A model generated the notes under the pieces. It was not told the origin of the DNA. It did not search any database and saw nothing but the letters and a program-made list of their open reading frames with translations. Source: Lysinibacillus louembei (lineage in GTDB: Bacteria; Bacillota; Bacilli; Bacillales_A; Planococcaceae). From it: 64,000 nt of DNA. Each line of letters starts with the position of its first letter. Within the stretch, counting starts at the first letter, position 1. The stretch is from positions 1-64,000 of the forward strand of contig NZ_CP137624.1 in the NCBI RefSeq assembly GCF_033880585.1, given 5' to 3'. This document shows positions 30,909 through 43,600 of this stretch, in pieces. A program made the translations under genes and the position numbers.

Positions 30909-31919
30909 TTATTTATGCATATCTAAGGCTTTTAGTAAATCACCAATGACCACTTCTTGCTCTTCTAAAAATTTAGTGAAATCTGCTGCATTGCGATATT
31001 CTGCCGCCCAGCCATTACGCTCTAACTCCGCTTTCCATTCATCCGTTTCTACCATTTCGGCTAGCTTCTCTTCCCAATATGCCTTTGCACCATCTGACAT
31101 ATTTTTCGGTCCGAACAGTCCACGCCAAATTGTAAATTCTGCATCGACACCAGCTTCAGCAAATGTTGGTACATCCGCTAAATCGCCTGTTAAACGTTCT
31201 GTCGAGCTAACTGCTAATACTTTTACATCACCAGAACGAAGATATGAACCAATCGTCGAAGCATCTGTTGCAATCGCATCAGCATTGTTACCTAGCAATG
31301 CTGCAATCGCTTCACCACCACCATCATACGATACATATTTCACTGTTTTTGGGTCAATGCCGTATTTGTATGCTGGTAATACTGCTACTAAATGATCCAT
31401 CGAACCTGGTGCAGAACCGCCTGCTAATGTTACAGCTTGTGGATCTGCTTTAATAGCTTCTAATAAATCTGTTAATGTATTAAATGGTGAATCTTTACCG
31501 ACAACAATTGCACCATAATCGCGCGTTAATTGTGCTAACGGTGTTGTATCTTTGTAGCCGTATGGGCTATTGCCCTCTGCTTTTAAATTATTAATTAAAA
31601 TTGGTGGTGATTTTGTCATTAGCATATAATCGTTATTTGCTTCTTTTGTGGCATACTGCGCCATAAATACAGCACCGCCGCCACCCGCTTTATTTTCTAC
31701 AGTAATCGCTTTGTCCACCAATTTTGTTTCAGACATAATTTTAACAATTGATCGAGCCGTTAAATCCCAACCGCCACCAGCCCCTGATGGTGCAACGATT
31801 GTAATATTGCTTGTTGGATAGTTTTCCCCTGAATTTTTAGAGCCACCTGAATCACCACATGCAGCTAATCCTAAACTTAAGACAAGCGCAGCCCCTAAAC
31901 CACTAAGCTTTCTCCACAT
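30909..31919 (-). CDS. tctC: Tricarboxylate-binding lipoprotein TctC
   Basis: 336 residues with a lipoprotein signal (MWRKLSGLGAALVLSLGLAA followed by Cys21). The body follows the TctC/Bug fold: ITIVAPSGAGGGWDLTARSI, ENKAGGGGAVFMAQYATKEA, YGAIVVGKDSPFNTLTDLLE, TLAGGSAPGSMDHLVAV and LAVSSTERLTGDLADVPTFA. It binds the carboxylate outside the cell and delivers it to TctAB. It is the first gene of the operon, with a cre box about 50 bases upstream of its start. The ligand cannot be read from the sequence. Confidence 0.93.
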   Translation of the reverse strand: MWRKLSGLGAALVLSLGLAACGDSGGSKNSGENYPTSNITIVAPSGAGGGWDLTARSIVKIMSETKLVDKAITVENKAGGGGAVFMAQYATKEANNDYMLMTKSPPILINNLKAEGNSPYGYKDTTPLAQLTRDYGAIVVGKDSPFNTLTDLLEAIKADPQAVTLAGGSAPGSMDHLVAVLPAYKYGIDPKTVKYVSYDGGGEAIAALLGNNADAIATDASTIGSYLRSGDVKVLAVSSTERLTGDLADVPTFAEAGVDAEFTIWRGLFGPKNMSDGAKAYWEEKLAEMVETDEWKAELERNGWAAEYRNAADFTKFLEEQEVVIGDLLKALDMHK

Positions 31920-31967
31920 AATTAATCCCCCTTAAAACTATTATTATGAATCTATATACACCTTAAT

Positions 31968-31981
31968 TGAAAGCGTATACA
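31968..31981. promoter_or_regulatory. cre box upstream of tctC
   Basis: TGAAAGCGTATACA matches the cre consensus TGNAANCGNWNNCW. It lies 49 bases upstream of the tctC start and implies CcpA repression of carboxylate uptake. Confidence 0.75.
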
Positions 31982-32064
31982 TTTCACAATATTACGACTA
32001 TTAGTTCTAAATTGTTTATTAATACATATTCTGTTCATAATGTTCACAGATTGTAAAACGACAA

Positions 32065-32102
32065 AGAGCTGTCAGAAAAGCCTTTGCTTTTCTAACAGCT
32101 CT
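32065..32102 (-). terminator. Terminator after the CitB-type regulator
   Basis: AGAGCTGT...AGAAAAG pairs with CTTTTCT...ACAGCTCT. It abuts the stop codon of the response regulator. Confidence 0.75.
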
Positions 32103-32791
32103 CATTTTGTTGCAATCAAATAACGACGCTCAGGTCGCCCTACTGTACCATATAATAATTCAGTTACGACAATGCTTTCTGTAACTAAATATTCTAAATA
32201 GCGCCTTGCAGTAGAGCGACTAATACCTAGCTGTTTGCCGAGCTCCTCTGCACTAATTCCTTCTGTGCTTGTTTTTAAATGCTCGACAATTTTATCTTTT
32301 GTTAATGGATCAATTCCCTTTGGTGTTAAACTGCTAACGGCTACTTGCCCAGAAGAATAACGCCAAATTGCTTCAATTTCATATTCAGTTAATTTATCCT
32401 TTTGCTCTAACAACACTCGCTTTTCCAAATAAGCTTCTAAGCTTTGTTTAAAGCGTTCAAATGTTAATGGCTTTAAAATATAATCTACTACACCGCCGCG
32501 AAATGCTTTTTTTAAAATTTCTGTTTCCGCTGCAGCCGTAATAAAAATCACATCTGTATTCGGGCTTTTTTCCTTAATGAATACTAATATATCTATTCCT
32601 AATTTATCTGGAAAATACACATCCAATAAAACTAAATCTGGCTGAAATGATTCAATCCAATCAAAGGACTCCTCTGCACTATGTGCAATCCCAATAATAT
32701 CAAAGCCTTCTATACGCTCAATAAATTTACGATGAATATGAGCAATTCGAACATCATCCTCCACAATTAATACTTCAACAGCCTTATTCAC
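32102..32791 (-). CDS. CitB/DcuR-type response regulator
   Basis: 229 residues. The receiver domain has VLIVEDDVRI (acidic pair), LVLLDVYFPDKLG with the phospho-Asp near residue 56, FITAAAE (Thr) and DYILKPL (Lys). The C-terminal helix-turn-helix is DPLTKDKIVEHLKTSTEGIS and LGKQLGISRSTARRYLEYLV, as in CitB/CitT/DctR regulators of carboxylate uptake. It overlaps closely with the sensor kinase gene (three bases apart). It most likely activates the adjacent tctCBA operon. Confidence 0.9.
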   Translation of the reverse strand: MNKAVEVLIVEDDVRIAHIHRKFIERIEGFDIIGIAHSAEESFDWIESFQPDLVLLDVYFPDKLGIDILVFIKEKSPNTDVIFITAAAETEILKKAFRGGVVDYILKPLTFERFKQSLEAYLEKRVLLEQKDKLTEYEIEAIWRYSSGQVAVSSLTPKGIDPLTKDKIVEHLKTSTEGISAEELGKQLGISRSTARRYLEYLVTESIVVTELLYGTVGRPERRYLIATK

Positions 32792-32794
32792 TCC

Positions 32795-34396
32795 CTACTC
32801 CCCCTCTTGCTTTTGAATCACTATAATAAATAATGCCCCACCTAAATCCCCTTTTTCTGTATAAATGACACCGCCTAGCTCCTGCACATTTTCGTATACC
32901 TTTAATAGACCATAGCCACGGCGCTCTGTTAAATACGATTTTGTTGTCACACGCTTTGTAAATAAAGCTTCATTTACTTCTTCACTAAGCCCCTCTCCGC
33001 TATCTTCTACTTCAATAATAATCTCTTGACCATTATCATAAATAAGCACACGTACAATGCGTTCATCTTCTGCTAAGTGCTCTACTGCTTCAAACGCATT
33101 TGTCATCAAATTACCAAAAACAGAGACAAATAAATGCTTTTGAAGATAGTTCGGTAAAACTGCTAAGCTACTATCCTCATCTAGAATAAGCTTCACCTTT
33201 AATTCCTTTGCTCGATTAAAAAATCCAATCAATATCCCGCTTAAAAAAGGGTCCTTTAACCTTTTAGACAGAAATTGTATTAAATTATCCTGCTCAGCAC
33301 GCTCACTATGGATTAAATCTAATACCTCTTCATAGCTTTGTAGCTGTACAAGCCCAGATATTGTATACAAAAAATTATTGTACTCATGTGTTTGTGCACG
33401 CAATGCCTCCGTATATTTTTTAACTTGTGACAGCTCCATTGCAAGCTGATCAATTTCTGACTGTAAACGAAAGCTCGCTACTGCCCCAACAACCTGTTCA
33501 CCGCTCCAAATTGGCACGCGATTTACAACCGCCATTTTCCCTCTTATCTCCATAGAACGATCCAGCTGCTTTTCTCCTGTTGATAATACTTCTAATAAGT
33601 GCGTATTTGGTAAAATATCATCAATTTTTCTGCCAACAAGTGGGACAGTTTCAGGCAAGGATAATGTTTCATGTGCGGCATGGTTCACCATCGTGATACA
33701 GCCTTTATCGTCAATCATAATAATGCCTTCACGTACAGATTCAATTAAAGCATTGCGCTGCTTTAATAATGTGGCAATTTCAATAGGCTCATAATCGAGC
33801 AGCTCTTTTTTTATTTTACGTGATAGCATACTTGTTGCAATGACACCAAAAAGAATACCTAGTAAAATAATAAACAATATATTATCAGCATATTGCCAAA
33901 AAACGGCGCTCATTTTTGTTTTTAAAAAGCCAACTGAAATAACACCGATAATATTGCCTGCTTCATCAAAAACAGGAGCCTTTCCTCTTATAGCAGGTCC
34001 CAATGAGCCTGTAGCCTCTGATATATAGGCTTCGCCTTGCAGCAGTGCTCTTTCATTATCATCTCCTACCATTGATTGACCAATACGCTCTACAATAGGA
34101 TGTGCATAACGTATACCATTGACATCGCCAATTACAACATATTCGGAATTTGTCAATTGTCTAATTTCTTCAGCAATTGGCTGCAACACCTCACTCGGAT
34201 TTTGTGCGTGAAAGCCTGCAATAATATCTGCTCTTTTTGCTGTTGTTTGTGCAATACTTAAAGCTTTTAATCCAATTTCTCTTTCAATTGCTTGTGATAA
34301 GGTGAAATAAAAAGATATACCTGTAGCGACGGTTATAAAAATAATAAAAAGCACATTGTATCTAAACATTTTAGCTTGCATCGTTTGTTGTTTCAT
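32795..34396 (-). CDS. CitA/DcuS-type sensor histidine kinase
   Basis: 533 residues from ATG 34394-34396, behind TGTGAGGC; the frame open to 34432 lacks a ribosome site. There are two membrane helices (NVLFIIFITVATGISFYFTL; ADNILFIILLGILFGVIATS) around a periplasmic-type PASTA/Cache sensor with HPIVERIGQSMVG, the hallmark of the CitA/DcuS family. A cytoplasmic PAS (IIMIDDKGCITMVNHAAHET) and a kinase core follow, with His in LRAQTHEYNNFLYTISGLVQ and the ATPase motifs NLMTNAFEAVEHL and VEDSGEGLS. It senses extracytoplasmic citrate-like carboxylates and signals to the next gene. Confidence 0.92.
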   Translation of the reverse strand: MKQQTMQAKMFRYNVLFIIFITVATGISFYFTLSQAIEREIGLKALSIAQTTAKRADIIAGFHAQNPSEVLQPIAEEIRQLTNSEYVVIGDVNGIRYAHPIVERIGQSMVGDDNERALLQGEAYISEATGSLGPAIRGKAPVFDEAGNIIGVISVGFLKTKMSAVFWQYADNILFIILLGILFGVIATSMLSRKIKKELLDYEPIEIATLLKQRNALIESVREGIIMIDDKGCITMVNHAAHETLSLPETVPLVGRKIDDILPNTHLLEVLSTGEKQLDRSMEIRGKMAVVNRVPIWSGEQVVGAVASFRLQSEIDQLAMELSQVKKYTEALRAQTHEYNNFLYTISGLVQLQSYEEVLDLIHSERAEQDNLIQFLSKRLKDPFLSGILIGFFNRAKELKVKLILDEDSSLAVLPNYLQKHLFVSVFGNLMTNAFEAVEHLAEDERIVRVLIYDNGQEIIIEVEDSGEGLSEEVNEALFTKRVTTKSYLTERRGYGLLKVYENVQELGGVIYTEKGDLGGALFIIVIQKQEGE

Positions 34397-34452
34397 AAAT
34401 GCCTCACATCTGTTGTCATAATATACTAGCAATTATAACAATTTAAAAGCAT

Positions 34453-34493
34453 AAAAAAAATCCTTTGCCAAAATTAGCAAAGGACTTTTTTTA
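34453..34493. terminator. Terminator of the pdh operon
   Basis: TCCTTTGC (34461-34468) pairs with GCAAAGGA (34477-34484), with T runs on both strands, just after the pdhD stop. Confidence 0.9.
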
Positions 34494-34495
34494 TA

Positions 34496-35908
34496 TTATT
34501 TCGTTACGATATGGATTGGGTTGCCTAGTAATACTTCAGCAGCTTCCATTGTAATTTCACCTAATGTTGGGTGAGCGTGAATTGTTAATGCGATATCTTC
34601 TGCTGTCATACCAGCTTCGATTGCAAGACCCATTTCAGCGATCATATCAGATGCACCCGCACCAACGATTTGAGCGCCTACTAATAAGCCATCTTCTTTG
34701 CGCGCAACAAGCTTCACGAAGCCTTCTGTTGCATTTAACGCTAAAGCACGACCGTTAGCAGCGAATGGGAATTTAGCAGCAGTTACTTCTAAACCTTCTG
34801 CTTTTGCTTGCTCTTCTGAGTAACCAACTGTTGCAAGCTCTGGATCTGTGAAGCATACAGCAGGAATTGCTAAGTAGTCTACTACAGAATGCTCACCAGC
34901 GATTGCTTCAGCAGCAATTTTACCTTCGTAAGAAGCTTTATGTGCAAGCTGGAAGCCTGGCACGATATCTCCGATTGCATAAATGTTTGGTAATGAAGTA
35001 CGGCATTGCTTGTCAACGTCGATTAAACCACGTTCACCGAATTTGATGCCGATTTCTTCAAGACCCATTTCATCCGTGTTTGGACGGCGACCTACTGTTA
35101 CTAATACGTAGTCAGCTTCAACCGTTTTTTCTTCTCCGCCCACTTCATATGTTACAACAACGCCTGTGTCGCTTTCTTCTACACCTTTAGCTGATGCGCC
35201 AACTACTACTTCAACGCCTTTTTTCTTTAAGCCTTTTTTCACGATTTGTGTCATTTGCTTTTCGAAACCAGCTAAAATGTCTTTTCCGCCTTCGATAATT
35301 GTTACTTGTGTACCAAGGTTTGCATAAGATGAACCTAACTCAGTACCGATGTAACCACCACCGATAACAATTAATTTTTCAGGTACTTCTGGTAAAGAAA
35401 GTGCACCTGTAGAATTAATTACACGCTTCGTAAATTTAAATGTTGGAATCTCGATTGGACGAGAACCAGTCGCTAAAATTGCGTTTTTAAATGTGTAAGT
35501 TTGAGCAGAATCTTCATTGATTACACGAACAGTGTTCGCATCAACAAAATATGCTTCACCTTTTACGATGTCTACTTTATTACCTTTTAGTAAGCCTTCA
35601 ACACCGCCAACTAATTTCTTTACAACACCATCTTTGAAAGCTTGGGCTTTTGCCCAGTCAAGCTTCACATCTGTTGCTAGGATACCCATATCATCAGAAT
35701 GTTTTGCTTGCTCAAAACGGTGACCTACAGAAATTAAAGCTTTTGATGGGATACAGCCAACATTTAAGCATACACCACCTAAGTTACCTTTTTCTACGAT
35801 TGTCACTTTTTGACCTGTTTGTGCTGCGCGAATTGCTGCTACATATCCACCAGGGCCTGCTCCTACGACTAGAGTGTCTAATTCGATTGGGAAATCTCCT
35901 ACTACCAT
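34496..35908 (-). CDS. pdhD: Dihydrolipoyl dehydrogenase (E3)
   Basis: 470 residues, matching B. subtilis PdhD. FAD-binding [20 protein letters not shown], redox disulfide [15 protein letters not shown] (CxxxxC, about 47-52), NAD-binding [20 protein letters not shown], second FAD motif [11 protein letters not shown] and the C-terminal catalytic dyad HAHPTLGE (His/Glu). It reoxidises dihydrolipoyl groups of the pyruvate dehydrogenase complex. Start ATG 35906-35908 follows GGAGGCGTAAAATA. It is the last gene of pdhABCD. Confidence 0.97.
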   Translation of the reverse strand: MVVGDFPIELDTLVVGAGPGGYVAAIRAAQTGQKVTIVEKGNLGGVCLNVGCIPSKALISVGHRFEQAKHSDDMGILATDVKLDWAKAQAFKDGVVKKLVGGVEGLLKGNKVDIVKGEAYFVDANTVRVINEDSAQTYTFKNAILATGSRPIEIPTFKFTKRVINSTGALSLPEVPEKLIVIGGGYIGTELGSSYANLGTQVTIIEGGKDILAGFEKQMTQIVKKGLKKKGVEVVVGASAKGVEESDTGVVVTYEVGGEEKTVEADYVLVTVGRRPNTDEMGLEEIGIKFGERGLIDVDKQCRTSLPNIYAIGDIVPGFQLAHKASYEGKIAAEAIAGEHSVVDYLAIPAVCFTDPELATVGYSEEQAKAEGLEVTAAKFPFAANGRALALNATEGFVKLVARKEDGLLVGAQIVGAGASDMIAEMGLAIEAGMTAEDIALTIHAHPTLGEITMEAAEVLLGNPIHIVTK

Positions 35909-35912
35909 TATT

Positions 35913-37223
35913 TTACGCCTCCATTAATAATAAGTCTGGCTCACTTAGCAAACGCTTTAAGTAATTTAATGCATTTTGCCCAGTGGCTCCATCAATCATG
36001 CGATGGTCAAAGCTCAATGATAATGCTAACACAGGTGCAGCTACAATTTCACCATTTTTTATTACAGGTTTTTCTGTAATACGTCCAATTCCTAGAATTG
36101 CAACCTCTGGATGGTTGATTACTGGTGTAAACCATTGTCCACCAGCAGAGCCGATATTCGTAATTGACATTGAAGCACCTTTCATTTCTTGTGGTGCTAA
36201 TTTACCTTCACGTGCTTTTACAGCTAAATCATTAATTGAGTTTGAAATAGCGAATAATGATTTGCGATCTGCATGCTTGATAACTGGTACAAGCAAGCCT
36301 TTCTCTGTATCCGCCGCAATACCGATATTATAGTAATGCTTTTGAATGACTTCTTGTGTCGTATCGTCAAGCGAACGGTTGAATTCTGGGAATTCACGCA
36401 ATGTGGCAATTAACGCTTTTACTACATATGGTAAGTATGTTAATTTCACACCTTTTTCTGCCGCCATATCTTTGAATTTTTTACGATGTGCAACAAGTGC
36501 TGTTACATCTACTTCATCCATTAATGTAACGTGCGGTGCTGTTTGTTTTGAATGTACCATCGCTTTAGCAATTGCCTTGCGAATACCTGACATTTTCTCG
36601 CGTGTTTCTGGGAAATCGCCCTCTAATACGACTGGTGCAGCTTGTGAAGCTTCAGTAGTAGCTTCTACTGCTACTTCTTCTACTTGTGCTTGTGCTGATT
36701 CAGCAACAACCTCTTGTCCACCTGCTAAGAATTTCTCGATATCCTCTTTCAATACGCGGCCGTTTTTGCCAGAGCCTACAACAGCATGGATGTCTACGCC
36801 TTTTTCACGTGCATATTTGCGCACTGATGGCATCGCAATAATACGTTTATTATCCTCTACTTTTGCTGTTTCTTCAACAGGTGCCTTTTCTACTGGTTGA
36901 CCAGCTTCTGCTGTTGCTTGTACTTGTGCCTCTGTTGTAGCTTCGGCAGCATGGTCGTCACCTTTTAATTTTAAATCTTCGTAGCCTGGTGCATCGAAGC
37001 GAATTAATACATCGCCTACAACTGCTACTACACCTTCTGCTACTAATACTTCTTCTACAGTACCTTCGACTGGAGATGGAATTTCAACGACTGCTTTATC
37101 ATTTTGTACTTCACATAAAATATCGTCTTCTTTTACTTGATCGCCAGCTTTTACGAACCACTTAACGATCTCGCCTTCATGAATTCCTTCCCCAATGTCT
37201 GGTAAACGGAAATTAAATGCCAT
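35913..37223 (-). CDS. pdhC: Dihydrolipoamide acetyltransferase (E2)
   Basis: 436 residues from ATG 37221-37223, behind GAGGGTGACAAAT. Domains in order: one lipoyl domain with the lipoylated Lys in [13 protein letters not shown] (about residue 42); an Ala/Glu/Val-rich linker; a peripheral-subunit-binding domain ([20 protein letters not shown], about 130-165); a second flexible linker; and the catalytic core ending with [14 protein letters not shown], whose HxxxD is the acetyltransferase motif. It forms the icosahedral core of the complex. Confidence 0.97.
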   Translation of the reverse strand: MAFNFRLPDIGEGIHEGEIVKWFVKAGDQVKEDDILCEVQNDKAVVEIPSPVEGTVEEVLVAEGVVAVVGDVLIRFDAPGYEDLKLKGDDHAAEATTEAQVQATAEAGQPVEKAPVEETAKVEDNKRIIAMPSVRKYAREKGVDIHAVVGSGKNGRVLKEDIEKFLAGGQEVVAESAQAQVEEVAVEATTEASQAAPVVLEGDFPETREKMSGIRKAIAKAMVHSKQTAPHVTLMDEVDVTALVAHRKKFKDMAAEKGVKLTYLPYVVKALIATLREFPEFNRSLDDTTQEVIQKHYYNIGIAADTEKGLLVPVIKHADRKSLFAISNSINDLAVKAREGKLAPQEMKGASMSITNIGSAGGQWFTPVINHPEVAILGIGRITEKPVIKNGEIVAAPVLALSLSFDHRMIDGATGQNALNYLKRLLSEPDLLLMEA

Positions 37224-37242
37224 ATTTGTCACCCTCACTTCA

Positions 37243-38220
37243 TTAGAATGTTAAAACTTTTTTCGCCGTTTCCATTACATCTTTATACGTTGGTAACCAT
37301 ACACCTTCTGCTTGTGGGAATGGATAAATTGTATCTGGAGCTGCTACGCGTAAAACTGGTGCTTCTAAGCTTAAAATTGCACGCTCTGTAATTTCTGCTA
37401 CAACGTTCGCTGCAATACCTGCTTGCTTTTGCGCTTCTTGTACAACGACTGCGCGACCTGTTTTTTCCACAGAAGCGATAATTGTTTCGATATCTAAAGG
37501 CTGAATTGTACGTAAGTCAACAACTTCTACTGAATAGCCTTCTTTTTCTAATTCTTCTGCTGCTTTTAAGCTTTCATGTACCATTAAGCCGTATGCAATA
37601 ATTGATAGGTCTTTCCCTTCACGCTTTACATCCGCTTTGCCAAGTGGAACTGTGTAAGACTCTTCAGGCACCTCTTCACGGAATGAACGGTAAAGTTTTA
37701 AATGCTCTAAGAAAATAACTGGGTCATTATCACGAATTGATGAAATTAATAATCCTTTTGCGTCATAAGGTGTTGATGGAATAACAACTTTTAAACCTGG
37801 TTGCTGTGCCATTAAACCTTCTAAGCTGTCTGAGTGCATCTCTGGCGTGTGTACACCACCACCGAATGGTGAACGAATTGTTACAGGCGCATTGTATGTA
37901 CCACCTGAACGATAGCGTAAACGAGCTAATTGCCCGCTAATTGAGTCCATTACTTCATAGACGAAGCCGAAAAATTGAATTTCTGGTACAGGACGGAATC
38001 CCTCAAGAGCTAAACCGATCGCTAAGCCCCCGATTCCTGATTCTGCAAGAGGTGTATCGAATACTCGGTCTACACCAAATTCTTTTTGTAAGCCTTCCGT
38101 TGCACGGAATACCCCGCCGTTTACACCAACGTCTTCCCCAAATACTAGAACGTTCTCATCGTTCTGTAATTCGCAACGTAGTGCATCCGTAATCGCTTGA
38201 ATCATCGTCATTTGTGCCAT
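37243..38220 (-). CDS. pdhB: Pyruvate dehydrogenase E1 beta subunit
   Basis: 325 residues, full length. Motifs include [39 protein letters not shown] (Glu contacting the thiamine ring), [40 protein letters not shown] and [20 protein letters not shown]. It pairs with PdhA to decarboxylate pyruvate. It starts three bases after the pdhA stop. Confidence 0.97.
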   Translation of the reverse strand: MAQMTMIQAITDALRCELQNDENVLVFGEDVGVNGGVFRATEGLQKEFGVDRVFDTPLAESGIGGLAIGLALEGFRPVPEIQFFGFVYEVMDSISGQLARLRYRSGGTYNAPVTIRSPFGGGVHTPEMHSDSLEGLMAQQPGLKVVIPSTPYDAKGLLISSIRDNDPVIFLEHLKLYRSFREEVPEESYTVPLGKADVKREGKDLSIIAYGLMVHESLKAAEELEKEGYSVEVVDLRTIQPLDIETIIASVEKTGRAVVVQEAQKQAGIAANVVAEITERAILSLEAPVLRVAAPDTIYPFPQAEGVWLPTYKDVMETAKKVLTF

Positions 38221-38223
38221 AGC

Positions 38224-39357
<1,134 letters not shown>

Positions 39358-39492
39358 TCAACTGTATTAAAAAATAATTAATAATTATTAGTACAACAAA
39401 TTCTTCTCCTTGAGTATAAATAATAAAATTGTATCGGTCAATCATTTGTTATTCTTTATTAAGCACATTTCTTCATATTTCGACATCCAAAA

Positions 39493-39506
39493 TGAAAACG
39501 CTCTCT
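39493..39506. promoter_or_regulatory. cre-like box upstream of pdhA
   Basis: TGAAAACGCTCTCT fits TGNAANCGNWNNCW. It is 154 bases upstream of pdhA. A role in carbon control of pdh is possible but weaker than for the other two cre boxes because of the distance. Confidence 0.45.
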
Positions 39507-39790
39507 CTGTTATACATTAGCAACTAATCTGTATTATAACAAATGACTAATTCATACGTATTCAGCTTTTAAACATACTGCTGAATACCTTGACCATTGT
39601 TTATCATGCGCTTTTTTTACTAAATCAATTACAGCTCAGATAACTCTCGTTCGAATTTTTTCAAGCTCGAAAACTCCTCTTCTAAAATAGAGCGGTAAGT
39701 TTTCTAAGCTTGATACTTTTCATCAAAAATAAGCAATACTTCTGCGGTTACCCATCGCAAAATCCCTGACATCCGCCGGAGACTTTATCA

Positions 39791-39830
39791 GCATTCATCC
39801 CTCCACCTGTAGAAGTGGAGGGATGAATGC
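39791..39830. repeat. Perfect palindromic hairpin, MITE/REP-like
   Basis: GCATTCATCCCTCCAC pairs perfectly with GTGGAGGGATGAATGC around an 8-base loop. Short TATCAG/CTGATA extensions lie outside. Hairpins of this kind mark IS200/IS605-type derivatives and dispersed repeats in Bacillaceae. It lacks a T run, so a plain terminator is unlikely. Confidence 0.55.
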
Positions 39831-39926
39831 TGAATTCTGATAAATTCTGAGCTTTTGGCGTTGAACAGCTAGCGACATATTGTATACTGATAAAAGAGAG
39901 TTTAAATAGAGAAAGGAAGCTTTTTT

Positions 39927-40484
39927 ATGATTTTAATGGAACATATTATACGTGAAGGTCATCCAATACTGCGTACTCGTACTGAGGAAGTTGCATTTCC
40001 TTTAACTACGGAAGACCGCAAATTAGCGGAGGATATGCTGCAATACTTAAAGAATAGCCAAAATGAGGAAGTTGCTGAGAAATATGGTTTACGCCCAGGC
40101 ATTGGCTTGGCAGCTAATCAAGTAAATAGCTTAAAGCGCATGTTTGCCCTACATTTAACAGACGATAATGGAGAGCAATTTAGCTTTGTAGCAATCAATC
40201 CAAAAATCGTTAGCCACTCTGTTGAACAAACATATATTGAATCTGGAGAAGGCTGTCTTTCTGTTGATCGTGCTGTACCTGGTTATGTTCCTCGCTATGC
40301 ACGTATTACAGTTAAATTTACAACAATAGATGGCGAAGAGAAAAAACTACGCTTAAAAGGTTTGTCTGCTATCGCCTTCCAGCATGAGCTAGATCATTTA
40401 AATGGCATCATGTTTTATGATCGTATTAACGAGCAAAATCCATTTGCTGAAATACCAGACGCAACGCCATTTATTCGAGAATAA
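39927..40484 (+). CDS. def: Peptide deformylase
   Basis: 185 residues with all three deformylase motifs: GIGLAANQ (about 65-72), EGCLSVDRAVPG (Cys metal ligand, about 112) and QHELDHLNGIMF (HExxH, about 153-157). It removes the formyl group from nascent proteins using Fe2+. The length and the long insert between motifs 1 and 2 match type 2 enzymes such as B. subtilis DefB. The start may be ATG 39927 (after GAAAGGAAGC) or 39936. B. subtilis also has def near pdhA. Confidence 0.95.
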   Translation: MILMEHIIREGHPILRTRTEEVAFPLTTEDRKLAEDMLQYLKNSQNEEVAEKYGLRPGIGLAANQVNSLKRMFALHLTDDNGEQFSFVAINPKIVSHSVEQTYIESGEGCLSVDRAVPGYVPRYARITVKFTTIDGEEKKLRLKGLSAIAFQHELDHLNGIMFYDRINEQNPFAEIPDATPFIRE

Positions 40485-40551
40485 GCGCTGTTGGAGCGTG
40501 TGTCCATCTCATTTTTTGCTGTTTAAAAATGACTTTCTAAGTAGCCCAATC

Positions 40552-40597
40552 AAAGTTGTTTGAAAAGGTACATATCTTTTCAAACAACTTTTTTTAT
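40552..40597 (+). terminator. Terminator after def
   Basis: AAAGTTGTTTGAAAAG pairs perfectly with CTTTTCAAACAACTTT, followed by a T run. Confidence 0.9.
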
Positions 40598-40661
40598 TTA
40601 ACCTAATTTTAACCTCTATCTTTTATAATAAAAAAAACATGGTATTTGGAGGTGTTGCACA

Positions 40662-43600
40662 TTGAAAAATCATATTATTTTGCAAACAAATCAAGGTTGG
40701 CACTTACAGCGAATGTATATCGATAAATTTCATAATAGAATGCTTGTCAAAAGCATTCATCAAAATTCTGCTGAATATCGCGCTCGATTAAATTATGAGC
40801 TTGCTCTATTTGCTAACGATACAAGTCCTTGGCTATTAAAGCCTATTACGGTTGATTATATTGACCAACATTACGGACTCATTTATGAAAATTTCGATGG
40901 CATTCCTCTAATTAATTTTAAAAACATGACAATTTCGCAATTTTTGCAGGTAGCTATTGATTTAAGCAATATTTGTATTAGCTTGCATCAAAATCAATTA
41001 TTATTTTTAGCGCTAAATCCATACCATATTTTAATTCAGCCTGAATCCTTGAAGCTAAAGCTGCTAAGTAGTGATATGAGCATCAAATATAATATAGGTA
41101 CTCCGATTGTTATGAATAATACACAGCCACATTTGCAGCAGCTTCCATATTATGCCCCTGAGCAAACAGGAAGGTTAAATATAGCTATTGACTATCGTGC
41201 TGATTTATATGCACTTGGTGCCATTTTTTATCAGCTATTGAGTGGTGCACCACCATTTACAGGGCAAAATACTATCGATATTATTTACAACATTTTAACG
41301 AAAAAGCCTGCGCAATTATTGGCAACACAGCACCAAAATACTTTTATTATTTGGCAAATCATCGAAAAATTACTTGAAAAAAATCCAAGTGCTCGTTATC
41401 AAAGTGCTGTTGGTTTAAGAGAGGATTTGCTTGCTATTCAAAAAGCTTTGCTCGCTGATGAATTGCTTGAGAATTTCACTTTAGGCACTGGAGATATCGC
41501 ATTGTCTCCAACATTGACAAATAAGCTGTATGGTCGCGAGCAACATGTAGCAACACTGACTCATTTATTTGAGCAGGTGACGAGTGGTGACAAAAAATTC
41601 GCGCTTATTTCTGGGGAAGCAGGCGTCGGAAAATCCCAGCTTGTTTATGGACTAAAAGGAGAAATAGCGACAGCAAAAGGCTATTTTACCGAAACAAAAT
41701 ACAATCAGCTGCAATTGGAAAATGATTTTGCTTCAGTTATTTATCCATTGCGTGATTTATTAAAGCAGCTTTATATGGAAGGTGAACACACCGTTAGTAG
41801 CTGGCGTAATCATTTTGAAAAAGGGCAACTGCATGTAACCTCAGATTTAGTTGTTTTACTGCCAGAGCTACGATGGTTTTATGATAACGATAGCATTCAA
41901 GATGAATATTATGATGATAGTAAGCAATTACAAGCCCATTTATTTAATAGTATAAAAAAAATATTGCGATGCTTTGCACTTCAGAAAAAGCCAATTGTAT
42001 TATTAATTGATGACTTACATTGGGCTGATAAAAATACATTGCAGGCATTAATTGATATTTATGAGCAGCATCGTGAAGGCTATTTATTGTTCATTAGTAC
42101 GTTGCGTATTAACGAAAAAAGTAAAGCAGAGGAAAAGCAATTAAAGCTCATTCTCCCTTTTTATAAGCATATTGAGCTAACAGCATTGACAAAAGAAGAC
42201 ATTACATTTTGGCTGCAAGAATCGCTTCATATGCAAACATCAACAATGGAGGAAATCGTCAAGCATTTAATGAACTTAACAAATGGTAACCCATTGTTCA
42301 TTAAAGAAGCCTTTCGTTCCTTGCAGCAGGACAATACGATTTATTTGGATTTTGACTCAAAACAATGGAAATTCGATATCCAAAAATTTAACCAAGTTGC
42401 ACTAAATTCTGAGTTATTGCTCTTTCTTGAAAATAAATTGGCAAATTTACAGAAGGATACGTTACATGTTTTACAAATCGCTGCTTGCTTAGGAGCTAAA
42501 TTTGATTTTCATATATTGCGCAAGCTCGTTAACTTTACAGACCAAGAGCTGCTACAGCTACTTGATGCACTTATTACAACAGGCTTTATTATTCCTTTAA
42601 ATACAGATTTTAAATGGGCGAGTCAGCTTGAATTAGAGGAAGTGCTTTTAACGCACAGGTTGACGTTCCAATTCGTTCATAATCGCTTTCAACAAGCTGC
42701 CTATAAAAGAATTCCCGAAGCACAAAAGCTTGAGCTACATTATCAAATCGGTCAGCTTTTTACAACATTACTTGATCATTCACAAGATAGCTATGAACTA
42801 CAGGAAGTTGTGAAACACCTCAACTACTGTTGCTCATTGCTAAGCGAGCAAGAAAAATATCAGTTAGCAATCTGGAATTACCAGCTTGGTGTGAGCACTA
42901 AAAAAGTTGGACTTTTAGAAAATGCGCTCTATTTTTTAACAATCAGTCGAGATTTACTTCCGGCAAATTGCTGGCAAATCATGCGTAAAGAAGCATTGGA
43001 TATTTATATTCATCTAGGAGAATGTGAATGCTTGCTGGGACAAATGGAATCATCCGATAAACATTTATCAGAAGCCCTACTCTATTGTGAAACACTGCTT
43101 GAAAAGCTAACAATTTATAATTTAAAAACATGGCTTTATATTGAGACAGATGATCCACATACTAGCATTCAAGCTGGTTTAACAGGCCTGGCAGAAGCCA
43201 ATATGCAAATTCCAGCACGCCCTAACAAGCTTCAAGTATTGAACGAACTAATAAAGCTACAGCTTGCTTTACGCGGCAAGTCAGACCAACAATTGCTAAC
43301 TGCTTCAAGCCTTGAAAACAAGGAAATTGATATTGTCACTCAAATATTAATTAATATGGTTGCAAGCACTGTAAGGGTCGACTCTAATTTATCAGGCATT
43401 GCTTTAATGCGTGCATTTCGATTGCAATTAAAGTATGGGCTTGGCGCAAAGGGTGGCATTATTTTAATTAATTATGCCATGCTGCTAAATTCAGGCTTTG
43501 GCAATATTAAAGAATCGATTCACTTTAGCCAACTGGCAATCGAAGTAGCTGACAAGCAGGACAGCATTTATATAAAAGGGCATGTCTACTATGTATATGG

